Shown in pieces: positions 46,304-55,607 of a DNA stretch of 58,139 nt (position 1 is the stretch's first letter; each line of letters opens with the position of its first letter). Location: NCBI RefSeq assembly GCF_013377085.1, contig NZ_JACAAX010000043.1:1-58139 (forward strand), given 5' to 3'. The translations under genes and the position numbers were made by a program. The notes beneath the pieces are model-generated. The model was given only the letters and a program-made list of their open reading frames with translations. It made no database searches and was not told where the DNA came from. Origin of the DNA: Rhodoplanes sp. (GTDB taxonomy: Bacteria > Pseudomonadota > Alphaproteobacteria > Rhizobiales > Xanthobacteraceae).

Positions 46304-46731
46304 GATCTCGTTTCGGTACGGAAGGGACCGGCCCCGTCCGGGACGGGCACCAGGAAGCATGCCGCAGCCCAGCGCGGCCCCGGAGCATAAATAATAAGCA
46401 ACGCCCCGCTTCGCCACCAGCCGAACATGGCGCCGGCCCGCCGCAGGCCGCGCGGGCGATTCCCGGCGGTCCGAAAAGCCCTCCAGGGCCTCGCCGAGGC
46501 CCCACCGACGCACCGGAGCCGGCGGCCGAGCCCCGGCCGGGACACGCCGGGCGAGTCGTTCGGCACCACCGGCCGGCCCGGTATTGCGCCACCCGCCTAC
46601 CGTAACACGCCGGAACGCGCCTTGGTTAACAGGACACTGAGGGAACCCGGCGAAAGTTCGGCGGCTCTTGAACCGAACGGGAACGACTGCGCGGCACTAT
46701 GGCCGGGGCCCTTCCAACCTGGTGGTGCGCG
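46304..46731. other. Divergent gap between clpS and TadG-like gene
   Basis: About 430 bases. An AT-rich patch GCATAAATAATAAGCAACG near 46384-46402 is a probable clpS promoter. GCGCCTTGGTTAACAGGACAC near 46616-46638 may belong to the TadG-like promoter. No gene is supported; proline- and arginine-rich frames here are chance. Confidence 0.45.
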
Positions 46732-48012
46732 ATGGCTTTCCAGCGGTTCATCCGTGACCGGCGCGCGAGCGTCGTACCGCTCTTCGCCCTTTCGATCATA
46801 CCGTTGACCGGGCTGGTGGGGGCGGCCGTCGACTATTCGCGGGCCGCAGCGGCCCGCAGCTCCATGCAGGCCGCGCTCGATTCGACCGTGCTGGCGGTGT
46901 CCAAGGACGCCTCGACGCTCGCCTCCGGCGCCATCCAGACCCAGGCCCAGACGATCTTCAACGCGGTGTTCAACCGAGCCGACGTGCAGAGCGTCGCGAT
47001 CACCACCGCCTACACGACCGGAAACGGCTCGCAGCTCGTCATCACCGGCACCGGGTCGGTCAAGACCAATTTCATGGGCCTGATGGGGTTCTCCGAGCTC
47101 ACCGTCGCGGCGAGCTCGACCGCCGTGTGGGGCAACACCCGCCTGCGGGTGGCCCTGGTGCTCGACAACACCGGCTCGATGGCGCAGAGCGGCAAGATCG
47201 ACGCGCTCAAGACCGCGTCACACAATTTGATCGCCCAGCTCAAAAATGCGGCGCGGGTGCCGGAGGACGTCTACGTCGCCATCGTCCCCTACAGCAAGGA
47301 CGTCGACGTCAAGACCGGCGACACCGTGCCGGACTGGGTCGACTTCACCATCTGGGACACCCTCAACGGCACCTGCAGCAAGCCCAGCTACACGAAGCAG
47401 TCGACCTGCACGGCCAACAGCGGCACCTGGACGCCGAAGGCGCACTCGACCTGGAACGGCTGCGTCATGGACCGCGACCAGAACTGGGACGTGATGAACA
47501 CGGCGCCGGACAGCAGCACGAAGTTCCCGGCCGAGCAGTACGGCTACTGCGCGTCGTCCATGCTGCCGCTCACCAACGACTGGACCAAGCTCGACGCCAA
47601 GATCGACGCGATGACGCCGACCGGCAGCACCAACAACACCATCGGCCTGGTGTGGGGCTGGCAGGCCCTGAGCACGACGGCGCCGCTCAGCGCCCCGGCC
47701 AAGGACCCGAACTACCAGTACCAGGACGTCATCGTGCTCTTGACCGACGGCCTCAACACCCAGAACCGCTGGAGCGGCGACGGCAGCAACCACTCGACCG
47801 CGGTCGACACCCGCACCGAGAAGGCCTGCACCAACGTCAAGGCGGCGAAAATCACCATCTACACGGTGCTGGTGATGGAGGGGAACGCCTCGCTGCTGCA
47901 GACCTGCGCGACCGACACCAACCACTATTTCTATCTGACGGCGTCGAACCAGATCGTCACCACGTTCGACACCATCGGCACCCAGCTCTCCAAGCTGCGC
48001 CTGGCGAAGTGA
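46732..48012 (+). CDS. TadG-like pilus-associated protein with VWA domain, copy 1
   Basis: 426 residues from the ATG at 46732 (an upstream ATG at 46699 adds eleven residues). The N-terminal RRASVVPLFALSIIPLTGLVGAAVDYSRA is the TadE/TadG membrane anchor with the Phe/Glu-like processing region. A VWA domain follows with LVLDNTGSM (MIDAS) and DVIVLLTDGLNTQNRW. A Cys-rich insert (CSKPSYTKQSTCTANSGTW ... NGCVMD) is shared with the second copy. It would be secreted or surface-exposed and help Flp/Tad pilus assembly. No other tad gene is in the window. Confidence 0.88.
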   Translation: MAFQRFIRDRRASVVPLFALSIIPLTGLVGAAVDYSRAAAARSSMQAALDSTVLAVSKDASTLASGAIQTQAQTIFNAVFNRADVQSVAITTAYTTGNGSQLVITGTGSVKTNFMGLMGFSELTVAASSTAVWGNTRLRVALVLDNTGSMAQSGKIDALKTASHNLIAQLKNAARVPEDVYVAIVPYSKDVDVKTGDTVPDWVDFTIWDTLNGTCSKPSYTKQSTCTANSGTWTPKAHSTWNGCVMDRDQNWDVMNTAPDSSTKFPAEQYGYCASSMLPLTNDWTKLDAKIDAMTPTGSTNNTIGLVWGWQALSTTAPLSAPAKDPNYQYQDVIVLLTDGLNTQNRWSGDGSNHSTAVDTRTEKACTNVKAAKITIYTVLVMEGNASLLQTCATDTNHYFYLTASNQIVTTFDTIGTQLSKLRLAK

Positions 48013-48430
48013 CGCGGCCGAACGTGATCGCGGCGCCCTGGTGACGGCGGCGCTCGCCCGCGGAGAGCGGCGCGCGCCCCGCACGGTGCCGCACCGGACG
48101 GTCGGCCGAGACCCCCTTCGACACTGAACCGACACTGCGACCGACCCCGCGACGACCGCCCCCGCGACGGCCGACCTCGGCGACCGTGATCGCAGCCGTG
48201 CCCACGACGCCCGCCGCGGCCGGTGCCCGTCACTCGGCCCTTCCCGGGCGTGTCAAGGCCGAATCCCGACCATCGCGGTGACGAAGCATTCACCCTGATT
48301 CGCGCTGTCGGCCCCAAATGCGTCCCCGGGGCTCGATCGGGCCGGTTTTCTTGTTTCAAATTAGGCATTGGTTTGATCTCGCCCGGTAACGATGGCGGAT
48401 CGTCAAAACGGATGATCCGGCAGGGGTCCG
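48013..48430. other. Gap between tandem TadG-like genes
   Basis: About 420 bases. The right half turns AT-richer near 48340-48375 (TTTTCTTGTTTCAAATTAGG), consistent with a separate promoter for the second copy. No gene is supported. Confidence 0.45.
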
Positions 48431-49828
48431 ATGAGCACCAACACGCTTCTCCCGAGAGCCTCGTCGCAGTGCCGCGCGTTCCGACGCGCGGAGGGCGGCA
48501 ACGTCGCCGTCATGTTCGCGCTGACGTTGATCCCGGTCGTCGGCCTGGTCGGCGCGGCGATCGACTACAGCCGCGCCAACGCCATCCGCGCCAACATGCA
48601 GGCGGCCGCCGACTCGGCCGCGCTCGCGGTCTCCAAGATCGCATCCAGCCAGACCTCCGACCAGATCCAGGCCGCCGCCGACGCGAATTTCCGCGCGCTG
48701 ATCACACAGCAGGACGCCACCATCACGGGCGTGTCCGCGGCCTATACCAAGAGCGCGGTGTCGAACGTCGTGGTCGACGCGACCGGTACCATGAAGACAC
48801 GCTTCATGGGGCTGCTCGGCTTTTCGCAGATGAACATCAAGGTGACGTCGACCACGGCCTGGGGCAACACCAGGCTGCGGGTCGCGCTCGCGCTCGACAA
48901 CACCGGGTCGATGGCGAGCTCCAACAAGATCGGCGCGCTGCAGACCGCGACCAAGAACCTGCTCACCCAGCTCCAGGCCGCCGCCACCAATGACGGCGAC
49001 GTCTATGTCTCGATCATTCCGTTCAGCCGCGACGTCAATGTCGGCACCGGCTACTCGAGTGCGACCTGGATCGACTGGACGTCCTGGGATGCCGACGACG
49101 GCAACGGTAGCTGCAGCAAATCCCAGTACTCGACCAAGTCGAGCTGCACCAGTCACAGCGGCACCTGGACCGTAGACGCCCACAGCACCTGGAACGGCTG
49201 CATCACGGATCGCGGGACGTCGAGCGGGCCCAGCCCGAGCGCCGCCGGAACCGGTTACGACCAGAGGATCGACGCACCTGTGGTCGGAACGACGGCCACG
49301 TTGTTCCCGGCCGACCAGTACGGCTATTGCCCGCTCGCCATGAAGGGGCTGAGCTACGAATGGACCAACATGAAGACGTTGGTCGACAACATGTATCCGA
49401 ACGGCAGCACCAACCAGCCGATCGGCCTCGTGTGGGGCTGGCAGTCGCTGGTCGGCGGCGGCCCGCTCACGGCCCCCGCGAAGGACGCCAATTACCAGTA
49501 CCAGCAGGTCATCATCCTGCTCAGCGACGGCCTCAATACGCAGGACCGCTGGTACGGCAACGGGTCGAGCACCTCCACCGCGGTCGACGCCCGCATGTGC
49601 GTCGAGGGCACGTCGAGCTGCACGTCCGGCACCTGCAACAACATCAAGGCCGCCGGCATCACCATCTACACCATCCAGGTCAACACCGGCGGCGACCCGA
49701 CCTCGACGCTGCTGCAGAAATGCGCCACGGACTCGAGCAAGTTCTACCTGTTGACCTCGTCGTCCCAGATCATCACGGCGTTCGACCAGATCGGTACCCA
49801 GCTCACGCGCCTGCGCGTCGCCAAGTAG
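48431..49828 (+). CDS. TadG-like pilus-associated protein with VWA domain, copy 2
   Basis: 465 residues; AGGGG lies before the ATG. The same layout as copy 1: anchor EGGNVAVMFALTLIPVVGLVGAAIDYSRA, MIDAS LALDNTGSM, and VIILLSDGLNTQDRW. The Cys insert (CSKSQYSTKSSCTSHSGTW ... NGCITD) matches copy 1 in spacing. About 25 extra residues after the insert (SSGPSPSAAGTGYDQRIDAP) and a Cys-x-Cys region near the C-terminus (GTSSCTSGTCNNIK) are new. The pair arose by tandem duplication and has since diverged. Confidence 0.88.
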   Translation: MSTNTLLPRASSQCRAFRRAEGGNVAVMFALTLIPVVGLVGAAIDYSRANAIRANMQAAADSAALAVSKIASSQTSDQIQAAADANFRALITQQDATITGVSAAYTKSAVSNVVVDATGTMKTRFMGLLGFSQMNIKVTSTTAWGNTRLRVALALDNTGSMASSNKIGALQTATKNLLTQLQAAATNDGDVYVSIIPFSRDVNVGTGYSSATWIDWTSWDADDGNGSCSKSQYSTKSSCTSHSGTWTVDAHSTWNGCITDRGTSSGPSPSAAGTGYDQRIDAPVVGTTATLFPADQYGYCPLAMKGLSYEWTNMKTLVDNMYPNGSTNQPIGLVWGWQSLVGGGPLTAPAKDANYQYQQVIILLSDGLNTQDRWYGNGSSTSTAVDARMCVEGTSSCTSGTCNNIKAAGITIYTIQVNTGGDPTSTLLQKCATDSSKFYLLTSSSQIITAFDQIGTQLTRLRVAK

Positions 49829-49910
49829 CGCGTCCGGGCGCGTCGGGGTTGTGGACCCGCCAGGGCCCGCCTCGGGCGCCCGGCCCCTCGAGACATCGTC
49901 GCACAACGAG

Positions 49911-49936
49911 AAAAGCCCGGCCGCAAGGACCGGGCT
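49911..49936 (-). terminator. Intrinsic terminator of the phasin gene
   Basis: AGCCCGG and CCGGGCT form a seven-base stem around a nine-base loop. On the minus strand it runs into TTTTCTCG. It lies about 100 bases past the phasin stop and just beyond the convergent TadG-like gene, so it may serve both. Confidence 0.65.
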
Positions 49937-50033
49937 CTCCCTCTGGGCCGGGCGTCAGGCGCCGTTGGTCGGCGCGCGTCCCGGCTGTCTCGTGTGTGGT
50001 TCGCGCGGATGCGTCGGCGCGCGGAAAATGTCG

Positions 50034-50393
50034 TCAGTTGCCCGCCTGGCTGGTGAACGGCGCGGCCGGGAACTTGCCGGCGAAGCCTTCGAGCGGCTTG
50101 AAGACCTGCTTGGCGAGGTCGGCATAGAGCTCGCTCAGGCGCTGCGACTGGGCGACGAAGGACTCGTAGCTCGACTTCAGGTAGTCGGACTGCAGCTCGA
50201 CGGCCTTGTCGAGCGACTTGGCCCCGAGGATCTTCTCGAGCGTCTCGGCGCCGTGCTCGAACGACTTCTTCGAGAAATCGGCGGTCTCGGCCACGATCAC
50301 CTGAACGCTCTGCGACACGGCGCCGAACGACTTCATGGCCGCGTCCATGCTGTCCTTGCCGAAGCCCGGCAGGGAATCGAGGGGAAGGTTCAT
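50034..50393 (-). CDS. Phasin family protein
   Basis: 119 residues from the ATG at 50393, with GGGAG upstream. The whole protein is helical and amphipathic: SMDAAMKSFGAVSQSVQVIVAETADFSKKSFEHGAETLEKILGAKSLDKAVELQSDYLKSSYESFVAQ is the Phasin_2 core, broken here for length only by being one domain. Phasins coat polyhydroxyalkanoate granules. It is monocistronic, with PhaR-like sites in its promoter. Confidence 0.93.
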   Translation of the reverse strand: MNLPLDSLPGFGKDSMDAAMKSFGAVSQSVQVIVAETADFSKKSFEHGAETLEKILGAKSLDKAVELQSDYLKSSYESFVAQSQRLSELYADLAKQVFKPLEGFAGKFPAAPFTSQAGN

Positions 50394-50485
50394 CGGACGT
50401 CTCCCGGTTGAATTCTCTGGCGCCAACCCGCACGGCCGCGTGATCGAGTCGTGATCACCTACCGGGCGTTGCGACCTTGAAAAAT

Positions 50486-50534
50486 CTTATACCGCACTGC
50501 ACAAAAACGCAAGAATTTATTTTGCACTGCACCA
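50486..50534 (-). promoter_or_regulatory. Phasin promoter with PhaR-like operators
   Basis: On the minus strand TATAAG (50486-50491) is a -10 candidate and CTTGCG (50508-50513) a -35 candidate with a 16-base spacer. CGCACTGCACAA (50493-50504, plus-strand reading) lies in that spacer, and TGCACTGCACCA (50523-50534) lies 30 bases away. The second fits the TGC-rich consensus TGCRNYGCASMA that I recall for Bradyrhizobium PhaR; the first differs at one base. Their placement would let a repressor block polymerase until polymer sequesters it. Confidence 0.6.
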
Positions 50535-50747
50535 TAAACGGTGAATTCCGTAGATCGATCAAAGGATTCGTTAACCTTTTCGCAACCCCCCCTGCCTACG
50601 GTAGCAAAGCGCGTCGTCTCGGTGACGCCCGAATTCACCGGTAACGGTCTCGTGAGCCGCCGCAGGTTTGGCAAACGGCCGGCGGCCAAGGACGTCACGG
50701 GGACACATCGGGCGCTGGCCAAAGCGACCGGTGGATGAGGGGAAACA

Positions 50748-52634
50748 ATGCTCCTGACATTCGGGAACACGCGTGGATTCCGCACGATCGCGGTCGCCCT
50801 GCTCACCGGCGTCGCCGCGCTCGCCCTGGTCGTGGACACGGCAGACGCGCGCGGGCGCCGGCGCCACGCCGTCGCCAAGGGCGGCGGCTACAGCCCGCCC
50901 TATGCCGCCATCGTGGTCGACGCCAATTCCGGCCAGGTGCTGCACGCCGCCGAGCCAGACGGCATCCGCCACCCGGCCTCGCTGACCAAGATCATGACGC
51001 TCTATCTGCTGTTCGAGCGGATGGAGGCCGGCAAGATCAAAGCCGACACGCCCCTCAAGGTCTCGGCCCATGCGGCCTCGCAGGCGCCCACCAAGCTCGG
51101 CCTGAAGCCGGGCCAGACCATCACGGCCGACGAGGCGATCCGCGGCCTGGTCACCCGCTCGGCCAACGACGCCGCCGCCGTGATCGCCGAGGCGATCGCC
51201 GGCGACGAGGACGACTTCGCCAAGATGATGACCCGCAAGGCGCGTGCGCTCGGCATGAGCCGCACCGTCTACAACAACGCTTCGGGCCTGCCCGACAGCG
51301 GCCAGGTCACCACGGCGCGCGACCAGGCGATCCTCGGCCGCGCCATCCAGGACCATTTCCCGACCCAGTACCGCTACTTCTCGATCTCGTCCTTCGCGTT
51401 CCGCGGCCAGACGATCCGCAACCACAACCGGCTGCTCGGCTCGGTGCAGGGCGTCGACGGCATCAAGACCGGCTATGTCCACGCCTCCGGCTTCAACCTC
51501 GTCTCCTCGATCAAGCGCAACAACCGCCATCTGGTGGCGGTGGTGCTGGGCGGCTCGTCGGCCGGCGCCCGTGACGCCAAGATGCGTAGTCTGCTCGAGA
51601 AATACATCTCCGAGGCCTCGGCCAAGCGGACCGCCCCGATGATCGCCGAGGCGCGCGACACCGACGTCCAGGCCCCGGCCGCCGCGGCCGGCCAGATGAT
51701 GCTCGCCTCCGCCGGCAGCGTGCCCTACGCGCCGCCGACCGCCGCGGCTGCCGCCACGGCGATGCCGGGCACGCGCTTCCCGGTCGCCGCCGCCAAGATC
51801 GAGCGGCCCGCCCCCGGCAAGATCGAGCCCGCCAAGGCGCAGGCCCAGGCCCAGACCACGGCCGACCCGATCAAGCCGATCCTGGTCAAGACCATCAAGG
51901 TGAAGCTCAGCGGCGTGCAGACGGCCGCCCTGACCCCGTCGCTCGCCCATCTGCCGGTCGTCCCGGCGCACGAGGACATCTCGCGCACCGCCACCCGCAG
52001 CCTGCAGCCGGCCGCGGCGCCGCAGCCGGCGCCCGTGCGGGCGGCCGCCGTGGCCGCCATCCCGGCCCAGCCGGCCGCCGCGCCGGCAGCTCCCGTTCAG
52101 GTCGCCGTCGCGACCCCGTCGGCCGCCGCCCAGGCGGCCCTGGCCCGTCCGGTCGCGGTCGCCCAGGCGGCCCACGGTGCGATCGCCCCGGCTGCCCCGA
52201 CCCCGGTGGCCGCCGCAGCGGCCCCGGCGCCTGCGCCGATCGCCGTGGCGGCTGCTCCGGCCCCAGCGCCTGCCCCGGCCCCGGCCGTCGTTCGCGAGGT
52301 CGCGGTGTCCAGCGCCGATGCCGAGACCACCTTCGCGCTCGCCAGCGCGGCGAGCCGGCCGGCCGAGCCCACCCGCAAGCCGGTGGCGCGCAGCGGCTGG
52401 ATCATCCAGATCGGCGCCTTCGAGGGCGAGCGCGAGGCGAAGGACCGCCTGAGCTCCGCCCAGGCCAAGGCCAAGTCGTTGCTCGGCCATGCCGACCCCT
52501 TCACCGAGGCGGTGGTGCGCGACAACAAGACGTTCTACCGGGCGCGGTTCGCCGGGTTCGAGAAGGACTCCGCCGAAGCCGCCTGCAAGTATCTCAAGCG
52601 GAACGACTTCGCCTGTCTGACCATCAAGAACTGA
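50748..52634 (+). CDS. D-alanyl-D-alanine carboxypeptidase with SPOR domain
   Basis: 628 residues. After a signal peptide comes a penicillin-binding domain: Ser78-x2-Lys81 in PASLTKIMTL, SAN in TRSANDAAAV, and KTG in GIKTGYVHASG. A linker of about 240 residues (roughly 305-545) is very Ala/Pro-rich. The last 80 residues (SGWIIQIGAFEGEREAKDRL ... CKYLKRNDFACLTI) are a SPOR domain, which binds denuded glycan at the division septum. It trims pentapeptides in the periplasm. The gene is convergent with nothing and divergent from the phasin. Confidence 0.94.
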   Translation: MLLTFGNTRGFRTIAVALLTGVAALALVVDTADARGRRRHAVAKGGGYSPPYAAIVVDANSGQVLHAAEPDGIRHPASLTKIMTLYLLFERMEAGKIKADTPLKVSAHAASQAPTKLGLKPGQTITADEAIRGLVTRSANDAAAVIAEAIAGDEDDFAKMMTRKARALGMSRTVYNNASGLPDSGQVTTARDQAILGRAIQDHFPTQYRYFSISSFAFRGQTIRNHNRLLGSVQGVDGIKTGYVHASGFNLVSSIKRNNRHLVAVVLGGSSAGARDAKMRSLLEKYISEASAKRTAPMIAEARDTDVQAPAAAAGQMMLASAGSVPYAPPTAAAAATAMPGTRFPVAAAKIERPAPGKIEPAKAQAQAQTTADPIKPILVKTIKVKLSGVQTAALTPSLAHLPVVPAHEDISRTATRSLQPAAAPQPAPVRAAAVAAIPAQPAAAPAAPVQVAVATPSAAAQAALARPVAVAQAAHGAIAPAAPTPVAAAAAPAPAPIAVAAAPAPAPAPAPAVVREVAVSSADAETTFALASAASRPAEPTRKPVARSGWIIQIGAFEGEREAKDRLSSAQAKAKSLLGHADPFTEAVVRDNKTFYRARFAGFEKDSAEAACKYLKRNDFACLTIKN

Positions 52635-52853
52635 GGACCCGCTCGATCACGAGGTAAAGCGGACCGAGGGGCGTGAGCAGGAAACGCTCCGACTTTTCTA
52701 AACGCCTGGAGCGGGTCGTGTGCTTTACGCGCTCCAGACGACGACCAACGAGAACCACCCGAAACGGGGGATCACTGGAGGCCTGGCTCCGCGGCTAGAA
52801 CGGCCGAGAGCGCGTGTACGTCGAGAGTTTATGTTGCGTAGCGTTCGGAGTTG

Positions 52854-53555
52854 TTATCGATGTCCGCGAAGCAGGACCTCCTTGGCCTCGTTCACACGGG
52901 CCGCGAGGTACGTCGTCCCCCCCTGGTCGGGATGCAGTTTCTTCATGAGCAGGCGGTGCGCCCGGCCGATGTCCTCGGCGCTCGCCCCCGGCTCAAGGCC
53001 AAGGATCTGATAGGCCTCCTGTTCCGTCATTTTGCCGGAACTCGCCGCTCCGACTTGCCCCGCTGCCGAACCACGCTGCGCGTCTTCACGCCAGCCGGGA
53101 CGTCGGCGGTCAAGGTAAGCTGCAAGTAGAGTGCGGCTCTCCTCGTCGATCTCGGCGAGGAGGCTCTCCAGATCCGGCACGGCGAGCGCGTCGAGCGCCG
53201 TCCCCGCATAGCGTCCGGCCAGCACGGTGCCCCGCATCGCGCCACTGTCGTGATCGAGCTCCATCTCCACGAAGGCCGACCTCACCCGGGACACCTGCCC
53301 CGGGCTCTTGCGGGTGCGCTGCCCGAAGGTGGCGCCGCCGAAGGGCAGCCAGCCCAGCAGGCCGAGCCCGGTGAGGCCGAGCGGCAGCCCGATCGAGATC
53401 TGCCCGCGCGCCATCAGGAAGGCGGCACCGCCGAGCGCCGCGACCCCGCCCGCAATCCTCGCCCCCTTCACCATTCCCTTCGGATTGGCGCGCGCGAAGA
53501 CCTTCGCGCCCCCCAACAGAATCACGAGCAGGGCCAGTCCAATCAGAAACGTCAT
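52854..53555 (-). CDS. Membrane-anchored J-domain protein
   Basis: 233 residues from the ATG at 53555. Three hydrophobic segments (TFLIGLALLVILLGGAKVF, IAGGVAALGGAAFLMA, ISIGLPLGLTGLGLLGWL) start the protein. The last 60 residues are a J domain: AYQILGLEPGASAEDIGRAHRLLMKKLHPDQGG with the HPD motif that stimulates DnaK ATPase. The J domain is at the C-terminus, unlike classical DnaJ. Its start overlaps the VWA gene by four bases, so the two are co-translated. Confidence 0.9.
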   Translation of the reverse strand: MTFLIGLALLVILLGGAKVFARANPKGMVKGARIAGGVAALGGAAFLMARGQISIGLPLGLTGLGLLGWLPFGGATFGQRTRKSPGQVSRVRSAFVEMELDHDSGAMRGTVLAGRYAGTALDALAVPDLESLLAEIDEESRTLLAAYLDRRRPGWREDAQRGSAAGQVGAASSGKMTEQEAYQILGLEPGASAEDIGRAHRLLMKKLHPDQGGTTYLAARVNEAKEVLLRGHR

Positions 53556-54301
53556 GGCGATCTCAACTGCTCGAGCAGGCGCACCGCCGAGCGGCTTGTC
53601 CCGCTGAGGCGCTGCAGCGCCTGCCGGCCACCGCTCGCATAGGCGGCGACGGCGCGCAACAGCTCGCCGAGCTCGTGGGCCGAGCCGGCGCTGAACCGGC
53701 ACCACGCGCCGCCCGAGAGGCGGGCGATCTCGCGGAACGCCTGCTCGGCGACCGGATCGCCGCCCTCCTGGAACATGAAGACCGGAACGCCCGCGAGTCC
53801 GAGCTCGCCGGCCCGCGCACACAGCTCGTCGACCGACTCCTCCATGGCGTCGCCCACGTAGACCAGCGCCTGGACCCTGGCAGCCTCGGATTCGCGGCGC
53901 ACATGGGCCAAGACCTTGCGGATCTGGGTGTGGCCGCCGCGGCAGTCGATCTTCTCCATCAGGCCGGCGAGCGCGCGCGGATCGGAGACGAAACGCGACG
54001 AGCGGCATTCCGAGAGACCGCGGAAATAGACGAGCTGGACGTCGAGCCCGCCGACCGCGGCGGCTTCCGCGAACATGTCGGCCTGCAGCCGGCAGGCGGT
54101 GTCCCAGGTCGGCTGGCGGCTCATGGTGGCGTCGAGCGCGAAGACCAGGCGACCGCGCGCTCCCGACGCGCGCGCAGCGCCCAGCGCACGCACCTCGGCC
54201 ACGAACGCATCGATCTCCGGCCGCGACGAGGTCGTGGCCGGCGCGTGGGGGTCGGGGCTAGCCCCTTCGGGGGAGGACGCGCGATCAGGCGGCTTCGCCA
54301 T
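53552..54301 (-). CDS. VWA domain protein
   Basis: 249 residues. LVFALDATMSRQPTWD holds a DxTxS metal site of a von Willebrand A domain, with LDVQLVYFRGL and VQALVYVGDAMEESVDELC later in the fold. No signal peptide or membrane helix is seen, so it is likely cytoplasmic. It is linked to the downstream J-domain membrane protein by ATGA overlap. Function unknown; such pairs may form a membrane chaperone module. Confidence 0.85.
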   Translation of the reverse strand: MAKPPDRASSPEGASPDPHAPATTSSRPEIDAFVAEVRALGAARASGARGRLVFALDATMSRQPTWDTACRLQADMFAEAAAVGGLDVQLVYFRGLSECRSSRFVSDPRALAGLMEKIDCRGGHTQIRKVLAHVRRESEAARVQALVYVGDAMEESVDELCARAGELGLAGVPVFMFQEGGDPVAEQAFREIARLSGGAWCRFSAGSAHELGELLRAVAAYASGGRQALQRLSGTSRSAVRLLEQLRSP

Positions 54302-54442
54302 CGCGGCACCTGCGGATGTTGGAGACGAGAATCCCTCGGCGAACCATGCCTATCAATTGGCCGCGAACACCCCCCGGCGCAATGGCGTCGGTCCATCGGC
54401 ACGGGGCGACACGGAGCCGCGCCGACAAGGACGCCCCTGCCC

Positions 54443-55465
54443 TCAGCCGGACACCGGGGAAACGGGCGGCAGCATCGGCGGCAGGGTGGCCGGGCCGTCG
54501 CCGCCATCGCCGTCGCCACCGCCATCGCCGCCGTCGAGCAGGTCGTCGACCTCGAGCGGCCGATAGGCGCTCATGAACCACTCGGCCCGCGCCTCCGCCC
54601 GCTTGCGGCCGCGATCGTCGAGCGGCAGCCGCAGGTTCGACAACAGCCCCTGCACCTCGAGCCGTGCCGTCACGTGCGACAGGCTCGGCCGCATCCCGAG
54701 CGCCTGCTCGCCGATCTCGTCGACCGCGGTGAGGCCGCGCGGAAAGAACTCGCGATAGATCACCCGCTCGGCAAAGCCCTCGACGAAACGGAAGCCGAGC
54801 CGGCCACTCAATTCGTTGAGCCCCTCGCCGACGAGCTTGCGGTTGCGCGAGCCGAGCGTCGAGAGCCGGTTTCGCACCACCACCCAGTCGGTCATCTTGC
54901 CGTCGACGATGCGGCGCTGGCGCCGCGCCTCGCGCACCAGCTCGGCATAATGGCTGTTTCCGGTGAGCTCGAAGGTCTGCGGGTCGACGGCGGCGAGCAC
55001 GTCGAAGTCGAGGAAGCTGTCGTTGAGCGGCGTCACCAGCGTGTCGGCCATCGAATGCGCCAGCCGCGACAGGAACGTGTCGGCGCCGGGCGTGTCGATC
55101 ACCAGGAAGTCGTGGCGATGCTCGATCTCCGTGATGGCGTCGGCGAAGCGACCGAACTCGGCGGTCTCGTTGTCGTCGACACGGACGCCCTCGGCGCGGG
55201 CGATGCAGAAATGCAGCGGGATCTCGAGCGGCTGGTTGATCTTCCGGCCCCACAGGCGGCGCCGGTCGATGTAATGCGTCAGCGTGCTCTGGCGCGAATC
55301 GAGATCGATGGTGGCGACCCGCTGGCCGGCCTTCATCAGGGCGACCGCGAGATGCATGGCCGTGGTCGACTTGCCGGACCCGCCCTTCTCGTTGCCGAGA
55401 ACGATCACATGCGCCGAGATCGGCCCCCGACGCACGTTGTTCCGACGCTCTACATCCGACCACAT
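54443..55465 (-). CDS. mipZ: Division-plane positioning ATPase MipZ
   Basis: 340 residues from the ATG at 55465, with GGAGG upstream. The deviant Walker A NEKGGSGKSTTAMHLAVAL and DFLVIDTPGADTFLSRLAHSMADTLVTPLNDSFLDFDVL are MipZ-specific. MipZ forms a gradient from the ParB-bound poles and inhibits FtsZ, so the ring forms at midcell. A Gly/Asp-rich stretch (DGGDGGGDGDGGDG) precedes the C-terminus. The VWA gene begins 141 bases downstream. Confidence 0.95.
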   Translation of the reverse strand: MWSDVERRNNVRRGPISAHVIVLGNEKGGSGKSTTAMHLAVALMKAGQRVATIDLDSRQSTLTHYIDRRRLWGRKINQPLEIPLHFCIARAEGVRVDDNETAEFGRFADAITEIEHRHDFLVIDTPGADTFLSRLAHSMADTLVTPLNDSFLDFDVLAAVDPQTFELTGNSHYAELVREARRQRRIVDGKMTDWVVVRNRLSTLGSRNRKLVGEGLNELSGRLGFRFVEGFAERVIYREFFPRGLTAVDEIGEQALGMRPSLSHVTARLEVQGLLSNLRLPLDDRGRKRAEARAEWFMSAYRPLEVDDLLDGGDGGGDGDGGDGPATLPPMLPPVSPVSG

Positions 55466-55607
55466 GAACGCCTCCACGCAGGGTCGATTTTTGTTTTGAT
55501 CGCCTGTCGGGGTCAAGCTATCCCTTCGACCCGCATGGAGTCGTGAACGTCACGACGGCCGCGCGCCTCGCGCCGCCTTGTCGCCGTGCAAACCCTGATC
55601 GAACAAC

